Of a stretch of DNA of 64,000 nt, positions 9,723-18,051 are shown piece after piece; position 1 is the stretch's first letter; each line of letters begins with the position of its first letter. The position numbers and the translations under genes were made by a program. The notes under the pieces were generated by a model, which did not search any database, was not told the origin of the DNA, and saw nothing but the letters and a program-made list of their open reading frames with translations. This DNA is from GWF2-38-69 sp965228125 (GTDB lineage Bacteria; Verrucomicrobiota; Lentisphaeria; Victivallales; GWF2-38-69): assembly GCA_965228125.1 (NCBI GenBank), contig OZ245791.1, positions 992,001 to 1,056,000 of the forward strand, given 5' to 3'.

Positions 9723-11165
9723 ATGGAGGATTTCGAAACTTACAAAAGCCCTTTGTCAGGCCGCTATGCTAGCAAGGAAATGAGCCATAATTGGTCTCCG
9801 CAAAGGAAACACAGTTTATGGCGAAAACTGTGGCTTGAATTAGCCAAAGCTGAAAAGTCGCTTGGGCTGGATATTTCTGACGGGCAGATTAAAGAAATGG
9901 AAGCCCACCAGAAGGATATAGATTTCAAAAGAGTTTCAGAACTCGAAAAGAATCTTCGACACGATGTAATGAGCCACATTCATCATTTTGGAGAGCTTTG
10001 CCCTAATGCAATGCCTATTATCCATTTAGGAGCTACAAGCTGTTTTGTCACCGATAACTCAGAGTTAATACAACTCAAAGAAGGAATGCTGATAATTCAG
10101 AAAAAGCTCCTTAATCTTATAAAGAAATTTTCAGAAAAGGCTGAAGAATTCGCAGAGCTTCCAACGCTTGGATTTACTCATTTCCAACCCGCCCAACCTA
10201 CTACTGTAGGCAAAAGGTTAAGTCTTTATCTGCAGGATCTGCTATTTGATTTTAACAGGCTTGAATATGAACTTGAAAATCTGCCTTTTAGAGGAGTAAA
10301 AGGAACCACCGGCACTCAGGCAAGCTTCATGGCACTCTTCAAAAAAGATTCAGAAAAAGTGGCCAAACTTGACTTGATGGTGGCAAATCAAATGGGCTTT
10401 AAAAAGTCTATTTCCGTCAGTAGCCAAACATATACAAGAAAAATTGACTATTACATACTTACCGTTCTTTCAGGAATAGCTCAATCCGCCTACAAATTTG
10501 CTTCCGACTTAAGACTTTTATCCCATATGGGTGAAATAGAAGAACCTTTTGAAAGTTCACAGATAGGTTCAAGTGCAATGGCTTATAAAAAAAATCCCAT
10601 GAGGAGCGAAAGAATATGCTCTCTTGCCAGGTTTGTCATTTCCTTGCCAGACAATACAGCAAACACTCATTCCAACCAGTGGTTTGAAAGAACCCTTGAC
10701 GACTCGGCAAACCGCAGGATTGTCCTTCCGGAAGCTTTTCTAAGCATTGATGTCATATTATCTATCCTTTACAATATCATAAGCAACTTGAAAGTCTGGC
10801 CAAAAGTTATTAAAAAAAACCTTCTTAAAGAAATGCCTTTCATGGCTACAGAAAATATTATGATGGCTGCTGTTAAAGCCGGCGGAAACAGACAGGAACT
10901 CCATGAAGCTATAAGAACGCATTCCCATGCCACGATCAAAGAGATTAAAGAAGCAGGAATGAATAACAATCTCCTTGAGAAGTTGAAGAAAGACAAACTT
11001 TTTGCCCAAGTCGCAAATGATATTGATAAGATAGCAAACCCTGACGATTTCATAGGCAGAGCGCCTGAACAGGTCAGGGAATTTATCCTAAATAACATTT
11101 CGCCGCTCTTGAAAAAATACTCTCACATGATTGATTCCGGCGTATTTGAAACAGTATCTGTATAA
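9723..11165 (+). CDS. purB: Adenylosuccinate lyase
   Basis: PurB splits SAICAR and adenylosuccinate, releasing fumarate, in purine synthesis. The 480-aa protein carries the fumarase/aspartase superfamily signature as GSSAMAYKKNPMRSER, and HLGATSC, GFTHFQPAQ and KGTTGTQASF blocks in order. These blocks, QWFERTLDDSANRR and PFMATENI closely match my memory of the animal ADSL-type enzyme rather than the shorter Bacillus type. It lies 17 bp after the peptide symporter and 16 bp before hisB, so purine and histidine synthesis share a transcript, as do their metabolites AICAR and ATP. Confidence 0.95.
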   Translation: MEDFETYKSPLSGRYASKEMSHNWSPQRKHSLWRKLWLELAKAEKSLGLDISDGQIKEMEAHQKDIDFKRVSELEKNLRHDVMSHIHHFGELCPNAMPIIHLGATSCFVTDNSELIQLKEGMLIIQKKLLNLIKKFSEKAEEFAELPTLGFTHFQPAQPTTVGKRLSLYLQDLLFDFNRLEYELENLPFRGVKGTTGTQASFMALFKKDSEKVAKLDLMVANQMGFKKSISVSSQTYTRKIDYYILTVLSGIAQSAYKFASDLRLLSHMGEIEEPFESSQIGSSAMAYKKNPMRSERICSLARFVISLPDNTANTHSNQWFERTLDDSANRRIVLPEAFLSIDVILSILYNIISNLKVWPKVIKKNLLKEMPFMATENIMMAAVKAGGNRQELHEAIRTHSHATIKEIKEAGMNNNLLEKLKKDKLFAQVANDIDKIANPDDFIGRAPEQVREFILNNISPLLKKYSHMIDSGVFETVSV

Positions 11166-11181
11166 CTCAAGGAAGAACATA

Positions 11182-11769
11182 ATGCGTAAAGCCGCTATAG
11201 AACGTAAAACCAAAGAAACCGATATTAAACTAACTATATGCCTTGATGGTACAGGAAAGGCTGAAATCAACACTGGTATGCCTTTCTTTGATCATATGCT
11301 TGAACTCTTTGCAAAACATGGTTTTTTCGATTTGGATCTTCAGGTAAAAGGCGATCTTGAAGTCGATTGCCACCATTCTGTGGAAGACATAGGCATCGTA
11401 CTAGGAGAAGGAATAACAAAGGCTATGGGCAGCAAATCCGGAATCAAACGGTACGGTTTCTTTGTTCTTCCTATGGACGAAACTCTGGTTACAGTGGCGC
11501 TGGATCTTTCGGGAAGGCCTTATTTGGTTTACAATTTAGAGCCCAAAAAAGATTCCATATCAAGAATAGATACAAGGCTTTTTCATGAATTTTTTCAGGC
11601 TCTGTCGGTCAAAGCGGGAATGAATCTTCACATCATTCAACACAGCGGAGAAGATGTTCATCACCTTTTTGAAGCAGTCTTTAAAGCCTTCGCAAAGGCT
11701 CTTGACATTGCTACATCAGAGGATAGCCGCCTTAACGGCGACATAATGTCCACAAAAGGCATGCTTTAA
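11182..11769 (+). CDS. hisB: Imidazoleglycerol-phosphate dehydratase
   Basis: HisB dehydrates imidazole glycerol phosphate to imidazole acetol phosphate in histidine synthesis. The 195-aa protein is the monofunctional form without a histidinol phosphatase domain. Metal-binding histidines are visible in FFDHM, CHHSVEDIG and DVHHLFEAVFKA. I chose the ATG at 11182 because AAGGAAG lies about 7 nt upstream and the product then matches the normal N-terminus (RKAAIERKTKET). An ORF beginning at 11131 would overlap purB and add 17 unrelated residues. Confidence 0.95.
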   Translation: MRKAAIERKTKETDIKLTICLDGTGKAEINTGMPFFDHMLELFAKHGFFDLDLQVKGDLEVDCHHSVEDIGIVLGEGITKAMGSKSGIKRYGFFVLPMDETLVTVALDLSGRPYLVYNLEPKKDSISRIDTRLFHEFFQALSVKAGMNLHIIQHSGEDVHHLFEAVFKAFAKALDIATSEDSRLNGDIMSTKGML

Positions 11770-11809
11770 GCTGCTATCAACTATTTTTAACCAACAACCT
11801 ACTACTCTT

Positions 11810-12439
11810 ATGATAGCATTGATAGATTATGGAATGGGAAACCTATCCAGTGTTCGCAAAGCATTTCTTGCCGTCGGAGCAAAAGATATAAAACTAATAT
11901 CCACTCCACAGGAGATTGCTAATGCTCAAGCAATAGTCCTTCCCGGTGTCGGAAATTTCGGTGACGGTGCAAAAAATCTTATTGAATCAGGATTGGATAC
12001 AGCCATAAAAAATGCCGTATCAGATGGGAAGCCATTCATGGGGATATGTTTGGGTATGCAGCTCCTGATGGATTCGAGCGAGGAAGCCCCAAATGTTAAA
12101 GGCTTGGGAATTATTAAAGGAAAAACAGTTAAGTTCGATAGCACCTTTGAATTAAAAGTTCCCCAGATCGGCTGGAACAGTTTGTCTATCCTGAAAAACC
12201 ACACATGTCTTCAGCAAATTAGAGATGAAGAATTTTTCTATTTTGTCCACAGTTACTATGTGGTACCGGAAAACCAATCTTATGTGGCTGGTACGACTCA
12301 ATATGGAATCACGTTCTGCTCCTGCATTGGCAAAAATAATATTTTTGCTACTCAATTTCACCCTGAAAAAAGCCAGGACGCTGGCCTTCAAATCATTAGA
12401 AACTTTGTCAACTCAATTCAAAATAAGAAATTAAAATGA
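11810..12439 (+). CDS. hisH: Imidazole glycerol phosphate synthase, glutaminase subunit
   Basis: HisH hydrolyses glutamine and channels ammonia to HisF for imidazole-ring closure. The class I amidotransferase fold is shown by LPGVGNFGDG, the nucleophile elbow GICLGMQ (C80) and the C-terminal FHPEKSQ that supplies His and Glu. Length (209 aa) is normal. No Shine-Dalgarno sequence is obvious before the ATG, 40 bp after hisB. Its last 4 bp overlap the start of hisA (ATGA). The partner gene hisF is not in this window. Confidence 0.95.
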   Translation: MIALIDYGMGNLSSVRKAFLAVGAKDIKLISTPQEIANAQAIVLPGVGNFGDGAKNLIESGLDTAIKNAVSDGKPFMGICLGMQLLMDSSEEAPNVKGLGIIKGKTVKFDSTFELKVPQIGWNSLSILKNHTCLQQIRDEEFFYFVHSYYVVPENQSYVAGTTQYGITFCSCIGKNNIFATQFHPEKSQDAGLQIIRNFVNSIQNKKLK

Positions 12440-13167
12440 TAATATTTCCTGCCATAGATATAGTCTCAGGTAAATGTGTAAGGCTTTACCAAGGAGATTA
12501 TGATAAAAAAACTGTTTATTCAGACTCTCCTGTTGATGTTGCATTAAATTGGGAAAAAGAAGGGGCAACGTTCCTCCACCTGGTAGACTTGGACGGAGCA
12601 AAAGCAGGGAAAATCATTAACATTGATTCAATCAGCGCCATCTGTTCAACTCTTAAAATTCCTTGCGAACTCGGTGGAGGCATCCGAACCTTGGAAGATG
12701 CGCAGTTGGCTTTTGATTCAGGTATATCAAGGGTAATCATAGGAACAGCTGCAATCAAAAATCCAAGCCTTATTGCACAGTTGATTAATAAGTTCGGCGC
12801 CGAAAGAGTCGTCCTAGGAATAGATGCAAAAAACGGAAAAGCAGCCGTCAGCGGATGGATTGAATCTACAGCTAAGGATGCTATAGCCCTTGCTAAAGAT
12901 TTTGCCAAGATCGGAGTAATAAGATTTATTTACACGGATATATCCAGAGACGGTGCCCTTTCCGGGCCAAATCTTGATATGACATCGAAATTCTGCAAAG
13001 AACTCGACAAATGTTTTGTCGTAGCTTCCGGAGGCGTAGGCTCAATTGAACATATTAAAGAATTGATCAGAGTTTCCAAGGTCTACTCGAACCTTGAAGG
13101 AGTCATAGTAGGCAAAGCTCTCTATGAGAATAGAATCTCTTTGTCCGAAATATCTCTTTTAATGTAA
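12436..13167 (+). CDS. hisA: ProFAR isomerase HisA
   Basis: HisA carries out the Amadori rearrangement of ProFAR to PRFAR in histidine synthesis. The 243-aa beta/alpha barrel has the catalytic aspartate in FPAIDIVSGKCVRL (D8), the partner aspartate in YTDISRDG, and phosphate-binding glycine loops (ELGGGIR, ASGGVGS). It overlaps hisH by 4 bp, implying translational coupling, and is the last histidine gene of the cluster. The following SDR gene is 79 bp away and has its own strong ribosome-binding site. Confidence 0.95.
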   Translation: MIIFPAIDIVSGKCVRLYQGDYDKKTVYSDSPVDVALNWEKEGATFLHLVDLDGAKAGKIINIDSISAICSTLKIPCELGGGIRTLEDAQLAFDSGISRVIIGTAAIKNPSLIAQLINKFGAERVVLGIDAKNGKAAVSGWIESTAKDAIALAKDFAKIGVIRFIYTDISRDGALSGPNLDMTSKFCKELDKCFVVASGGVGSIEHIKELIRVSKVYSNLEGVIVGKALYENRISLSEISLLM

Positions 13168-13246
13168 TTTCATCTATTGTTCTTTAACTTTCTTTCCTTA
13201 TACTCAATGTACAATAAGTTATGATTTTTTAAGGAAAAGGAGCTTA

Positions 13247-14374
13247 ATGCAAAAAAAGATATTAATGACAGGCATAACCGGCTTAGTCGGCAGTGCATAT
13301 GCAGTTCAACTTCTGAAGAAGAATGAAAATATCAGGATTGTAGCACTAACAAGAGGCGGCAAAGGCAATAAAAGTGCCGCTGATAAAGTCCGCGATACCA
13401 TTCATGAACAGTGCGCATTCGATTCGATTCCGGGATTCGCATACAAAGCCCTTAAAAGAATAGAGGTGATTGACAGAGATGTATCCTCCACAGTCAAAGA
13501 TCCGGCTCTGGAAAGGCTAAAAGATATAGACACACTCTTTCACTGTGCTGCTAATGTCAACTTGGGTAAAGACCCTTTCAACAATGTTTACATTGGCAAT
13601 TATACTGGCGCCAAAAACATGGTCGATCTCGCAAAAAAACTAAAAGTCTCCTCTTTCCATCATGTCAGCACGGCTTATGTCGCAGGCAAAGCTGAAGGAG
13701 TAGTTTTAGAAGATACGGGCTTGATCCCAAATAACACTTTCAATAACGCCTACGAAAAAAGCAAATATAGTGCGGAAACTCTGGTCAGAACTTCAGGGCT
13801 ACCTTTTTCCGTTTACAGGCCTTCAATTATAGTCGGCAGACTTAAAGACGGCAAAATAAGGAAACCGCTGGCTTTCTATAGAGTACTTGAGTTTTTTGGA
13901 ATGTTAAAAAAGCAATACTGTGCTAAGTCTGGTGCTATGCCTGATGAACCAATGGAAATCGAATTAAGAATGGAAACAAAAGGTTCAGATAAGATTTATT
14001 TTGTTCCTATTGATTATGTTCAGGATACTATTTACGATCTCTCTATGTTACCTGCAAAAAATAAAACCTATCATATTACAGGAAGAGGTCCGGCTAATAT
14101 GAAAGATATTGTTACGGCAGTATGTAAGATCCTTAAGATTAAGAAAGGCCTCTCTTTCCATGAAAAGATTGACAAACCTACCGTAAGGGAGAAAATGGTT
14201 GGAAGATTTATTGGCGATTTGTATCCCTACTTTGCTTCAAACATCACATTCGATGTCAAGAATGTTGAAGAAGCTCTAGGGAAGAAAAGTTTAGACTGGA
14301 AAATGGATGAAAAGAGGCTTATTACAATAGTTAGGGAATTTTACCTGAACGCTTTCCCTGAAATGATTTCGTAA
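13247..14374 (+). CDS. SDR / thioester-reductase-like NAD(P)-dependent oxidoreductase
   Basis: Extended short-chain dehydrogenase/reductase of 375 aa, resembling the male-sterility / thioester-reductase group (NAD_binding_4) that reduces acyl thioesters. The Rossmann glycine motif is TGITGLVGS near residue 10, and the active-site YxxxK is in NAYEKSKYSAE. HVSTAYVAGK and SVYRPSIIVGR are blocks typical of this group. AAGGAG lies a few bases upstream of the ATG at 13247. No carrier protein or ligase gene is adjacent, so a role in fatty acyl, wax or polyketide release is only a possibility. An unrecognised gene follows 37 bp later. Confidence 0.75.
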   Translation: MQKKILMTGITGLVGSAYAVQLLKKNENIRIVALTRGGKGNKSAADKVRDTIHEQCAFDSIPGFAYKALKRIEVIDRDVSSTVKDPALERLKDIDTLFHCAANVNLGKDPFNNVYIGNYTGAKNMVDLAKKLKVSSFHHVSTAYVAGKAEGVVLEDTGLIPNNTFNNAYEKSKYSAETLVRTSGLPFSVYRPSIIVGRLKDGKIRKPLAFYRVLEFFGMLKKQYCAKSGAMPDEPMEIELRMETKGSDKIYFVPIDYVQDTIYDLSMLPAKNKTYHITGRGPANMKDIVTAVCKILKIKKGLSFHEKIDKPTVREKMVGRFIGDLYPYFASNITFDVKNVEEALGKKSLDWKMDEKRLITIVREFYLNAFPEMIS

Positions 14375-14411
14375 AAATTTTCTGCCGTTTTCAGATAAAA
14401 AAAATCAAATA

Positions 14412-15242
14412 ATGGCTCTGAGATTTAAAAAAGAACAGCATGGCCTTATTAGCGAGGCTCTCAGAGCTTATATAAGACACTTAGAATTTATAGAATTAGA
14501 CCGATTAGACTATATCGGTGAATTGAGAAACTTTCTTGGCAAACTCCTTCGTGAAAACGATTGGAGCTATATTTTATGGAATTCTCCAAAGAATGGTGTT
14601 GCCGGAAACTTAAAAATCATTAAGAGTTCATGCACCGAATTCCCAAGAAACAGCAAATGGACTCTTTATCAGAACGGAAAACTCAGGGTTGCTTCTATTT
14701 TTAAATCAAAAGAACTAAATCTTATTGCCCATTTAGTTGAGATTAAAACTATTTCTGAACAAGAAGAAACAACTTTCCGTCTGCTTCTAGGTTTAAAAAG
14801 TAATGAATTTGTTGAAATAGAGACCTCTTCATCAGTTCTAGCTGTTTTAAAAGACCTAGAAGCTATAATCAAAAATCCAGCTTTCGGACGAAGAACCACT
14901 CCATCGTTGATCATGCTGGACGCTATACAGTTTTATCTTGAGAGTAAAAAACATGACAGTCATACAACTCAGGTACTGCTAAAAGTGAGGGGTCAGCTTA
15001 TTGAAGAATCTTACGGGATAAAACCTGATTATATAAAACGCAATGTTATGCCGACAACAGAAAGCGGAGACTCAAACGAAATTAAACTGAAAATCAGCGA
15101 AGACTCGTTAGTCCTTCTTGAGAATATTCTGAGTGAATACTGCAAAATAGTCGAGACATGTTTACCACCCGAAGAAATAAATTACGATAAACTCGATAAA
15201 GCCAGGAGACTAACCGAAAAATTCAGGCAATCCATCAAATAA
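14412..15242 (+). CDS. Unrecognised 276-aa protein
   Basis: I do not recognise this protein. It is predicted soluble, with no signal peptide or membrane segment, and mixes charged helices with beta stretches. The N-terminal 60 residues and the C-terminal 60 residues look helical. It sits 37 bp after the SDR gene in the same direction and its stop is 2 bp from the end of convergent priA. Codon use looks like that of its neighbours. A partner or regulator of the SDR enzyme is conceivable but nothing in the sequence shows it. Confidence 0.7.
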   Translation: MALRFKKEQHGLISEALRAYIRHLEFIELDRLDYIGELRNFLGKLLRENDWSYILWNSPKNGVAGNLKIIKSSCTEFPRNSKWTLYQNGKLRVASIFKSKELNLIAHLVEIKTISEQEETTFRLLLGLKSNEFVEIETSSSVLAVLKDLEAIIKNPAFGRRTTPSLIMLDAIQFYLESKKHDSHTTQVLLKVRGQLIEESYGIKPDYIKRNVMPTTESGDSNEIKLKISEDSLVLLENILSEYCKIVETCLPPEEINYDKLDKARRLTEKFRQSIK

Positions 15243-15244
15243 AA

Positions 15245-17461
15245 CTACAATAGATTCAAAGCATCAATGTCGGCCACTATTGAAACATCTCTGCTTTTGA
15301 ACTGGTTAAATATCAAATTTTTTATAAATTCCTTGTGCTTATAGGTTATATTTCCCCGCATCACTATAGAATACCTGAATTTACTCTTCATCTTTGGAAT
15401 TGCTGACGGTGTAAGAGGGGAAATTCTTATTTTGTCACTTTTCAAAGCCTCAAGTTGGGCTGAAAACCTTTCTGCCAATTCTATTAAAGCGCTCTCATTT
15501 ATGCTGGAGAACCTTATGATTGCCAAATGACTCTTTGGTGGATAATTAAGTTCTTCCCTAATAGGCAATTCATAGTCATAATATCTTTTATAGTCATGAT
15601 TTACCGCACATTGGATAGCTTCATGAGAAGGAGTGTAGGTCTGAATAAAAACTTCCCCAGGAAATTCCCCGCGCCCTGCTCTTCCAGCCACCTGAGTAAG
15701 TAATTGAAACGTCCTCTCAGACGCTCTGAAATCAGGAATGTGAAGCCCTAAATCCGCATTAATAACTCCGACTAGGGTTACATTAGGAAAATCTAGGCCT
15801 TTAGCCAACATTTGAGTACCTATAAGAATATCTATTTTCCCTTTGCGAAAATCAGTTAAGACTTTCTCGTAAGCCCGTTTATGAGTCATAGTATCAGAAT
15901 CCATCCTGGCAATTCTTGCATGGGGAAAAAGTTTTTGAGCAACTGTTTCTATCTTTTCAGTTCCAAACCCGGAATATTTTATATTCGGCACACCGCATTC
16001 AGGACAGTTCTTGTGGGCCTCGATAATATCTCCGCATATATGACAGGAAAGGTAATCCTTAGATTTGTGATAGGTATAATCTATTGAACAGTTTCGGCAT
16101 GAAGCAGAATAGCCGCAGGACGGACAAATCATATGAGTGGCAAATCCCCTGCGATTCAAGAAGATAATTGTTTGTTCATTTTTCGAGAGCCTGTAGTAAA
16201 CGGCCTCAATCAATTGTTTTGAAAACATCGCATTTGTCCCGTTGCCGGCATCTCCCCTCATGTCTACTGTCAAAACTTTCGGCATCACTCTGGAATCAAT
16301 TCTCTTCTCCAGTTTTAAAAGTTTATACTTACCGCTCTGTGCGTTGTAATAAGATTCCAAAGACGGCGTGGCCGAACCCAGAATAGCCACAGCCCCTTCC
16401 CTGTAGGCTCTCATGACAGCAACATCTCTAGCGTGATAACGCGGAGATTCATCCTGCTTGTACGAATTTTCATGCTCCTCATCCACTATTATAAGACCGA
16501 GGCTTTTGAATGGAGCAAACAGCGCACTTCTGGCACCAACTACAATCTTAACTTTGTCTTCGTAGATTTTCATCCATTCGTCAAATCGTTCTCCATCGCT
16601 TAGAGCGCTATGCAATACAGAAACCATATTACCAAATCTTGCTCTGAATCTTTCAGTAGTTTGAGGTGTCAGAGCAATTTCAGGCACAAGGACTATTGAA
16701 TCCTTGCCATGTTTAAGCGCTTCATCAATAGCCCTTAGATAAACTTCTGTCTTACCGCTTCCCGTAACTCCAAAAAGAAGAACTGTGGACTGTTTTTCCT
16801 TTCCCTCAAGCATATCAGTAATAGTCTCCACGGCCTCAGCCTGTTCTGATGTTAAAACAGGGGGTTCCGTGTCAATTATGATTGCACTTGAAAAAGGGTC
16901 CCTATCCACATGTCTCGATTCTTTTCCAATAAGATTCTTCTTTAGTAAAGCGTTAATAACAGAATCAGACACCCCTGTGAGCTTCTTAAGCATTGATTGA
17001 GGCATATCGGGCCTCTGCAAAAGTGCCTTTAGTACTTCTTTTTGAGATGCGGATCTTGGATTGTTGTCAAATAAAAAATCTGTAGCCTTGGAGGTATCAA
17101 CAATATAAATATATGATATGTTTTTCTTGGATACTCTGCCGCTCCTTACTGCCCCAGGAAGCAAGGCTCGGATGGCATGTTCTCTGGAACAGCAATAATA
17201 CGAGGCCATCCATTCGCCCAATTCAACCAGATTTTTCGGTATAGTCGGGCTCTTTTCGCACAATGAATATATCTCCTTAAGTTTGTCTCTATACAGTGTC
17301 TTTTCAGGAAAAGAAACTACATAACCTTCGATGCTTCTGTTGTTAAATGGCACTATTACATGCGATCCAATGCTAATTAGAGAGAGTAAGTGCGATGGTA
17401 CAATGTAGTCAAAATGCCTGTTTAGATTCAAGTCTACTAATACTTTTGCAATTTTATTCAT
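15245..17461 (-). CDS. priA: Primosomal replication restart helicase PriA
   Basis: PriA recognises stalled forks and reloads the replisome. The 738-aa protein has an N-terminal DNA-binding domain, Walker A in GVTGSGKTEVYLRAI, a DEEH box, and the zinc-binding cysteine pairs between the helicase lobes (CPSCGYSASCRNC, CHICG, CPECG). Later helicase motifs include GTQMLAKGLDFPNVTLV and QVAGRAGR. The start is taken at the ATG 17461 (MNKIAKVLVD), which matches the family; an in-frame TTG at 17470 adds three residues. Its 3' end nearly touches the convergent gene at 15242. Confidence 0.95.
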   Translation of the reverse strand: MNKIAKVLVDLNLNRHFDYIVPSHLLSLISIGSHVIVPFNNRSIEGYVVSFPEKTLYRDKLKEIYSLCEKSPTIPKNLVELGEWMASYYCCSREHAIRALLPGAVRSGRVSKKNISYIYIVDTSKATDFLFDNNPRSASQKEVLKALLQRPDMPQSMLKKLTGVSDSVINALLKKNLIGKESRHVDRDPFSSAIIIDTEPPVLTSEQAEAVETITDMLEGKEKQSTVLLFGVTGSGKTEVYLRAIDEALKHGKDSIVLVPEIALTPQTTERFRARFGNMVSVLHSALSDGERFDEWMKIYEDKVKIVVGARSALFAPFKSLGLIIVDEEHENSYKQDESPRYHARDVAVMRAYREGAVAILGSATPSLESYYNAQSGKYKLLKLEKRIDSRVMPKVLTVDMRGDAGNGTNAMFSKQLIEAVYYRLSKNEQTIIFLNRRGFATHMICPSCGYSASCRNCSIDYTYHKSKDYLSCHICGDIIEAHKNCPECGVPNIKYSGFGTEKIETVAQKLFPHARIARMDSDTMTHKRAYEKVLTDFRKGKIDILIGTQMLAKGLDFPNVTLVGVINADLGLHIPDFRASERTFQLLTQVAGRAGRGEFPGEVFIQTYTPSHEAIQCAVNHDYKRYYDYELPIREELNYPPKSHLAIIRFSSINESALIELAERFSAQLEALKSDKIRISPLTPSAIPKMKSKFRYSIVMRGNITYKHKEFIKNLIFNQFKSRDVSIVADIDALNLL

Positions 17462-17514
17462 GAAACACAACGTTTATTCTGTTTTTTAAGAGCCTGCTGC
17501 CTATCCTTTGAAAT

Positions 17515-17859
17515 CTACATGATATCATCAGACACTATGGGATATTTCAGCAAGAGCCTTATATTTTCGTATCGGGTATTTATCCCTATAAGTGAGTCAG
17601 GGCAAAAGATAAATGTGTACGGTTGTTCATCATTCAGAAGAGGCTCTTGTAAAGAAGCTGTATTTTGGAACTCTGAATCTTTCAATTTATTATCAATCTT
17701 TTGAAGCTGTTTCCTTATTTCCTCAATGAAAGATGTCATTCTCTCGTTTTTAAACCTAGAGTAGTCAATAGCTTTAACAATTACTATCCCGATTATAACA
17801 ACTAAAATAATCAAAACAAACAATAAAATATTCGTTAGATTTCTCTTCTCTCGAGCCAT
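17515..17859 (-). CDS. Small single-pass membrane protein with coiled-coil stretch
   Basis: 114-aa protein not assigned to a family. Residues 1-8 are basic, 9-29 form one strongly hydrophobic helix (NILLFVLIILVVIIGIVIV), and about 33-62 is a charged helix that could be a coiled coil (EEIRKQLQKIDNKLKD). The layout is like small bitopic division proteins such as FtsL or DivIC, but the sequence is not diagnostic. It is divergent from recA and lies 53 bp upstream of priA on the same strand, so it may share priA's transcript. Confidence 0.65.
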   Translation of the reverse strand: MAREKRNLTNILLFVLIILVVIIGIVIVKAIDYSRFKNERMTSFIEEIRKQLQKIDNKLKDSEFQNTASLQEPLLNDEQPYTFIFCPDSLIGINTRYENIRLLLKYPIVSDDIM

Positions 17860-17969
17860 ACGTATGTCACCATATAAAAAGTTACAAAAACCAGATGGAG
17901 TATATCAGAATGAATGTATATTGTCGAGATAAAGAAACAAACAATAAAAGAGTGTAAAAATCGGTGCTT

Positions 17970-18021
17970 TTGTTGCAAAAAAAAGCTTCTCACTATAATC
18001 TTCTATATATGATTATAGTGA
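17970..18021 (+). promoter_or_regulatory. recA promoter overlapped by perfect inverted repeat
   Basis: A perfect TATAAT (17994-17999) stands 18 nt after TTGTTG (17970-17975), giving a plausible promoter about 50 bp before recA. The TATAAT is inside an inverted repeat: TCACTATAATC (17990-18000), a 10-nt spacer, then GATTATAGTGA (18011-18021). The position suits a repressor that blocks recA transcription, as LexA does. The sequence is not the Bacillus-type, E. coli-type or alphaproteobacterial LexA box. Binding by any LexA is an inference. Confidence 0.6.
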
Positions 18022-18051
18022 ACAACAAACCATCATAAGGTAAATAAATTT

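Noticed and set aside
11131..11181. Longer hisB start inside purB
   Set aside because: It adds 17 residues unlike the family; the ATG at 11182 has an AAGGAAG site and gives the normal N-terminus.
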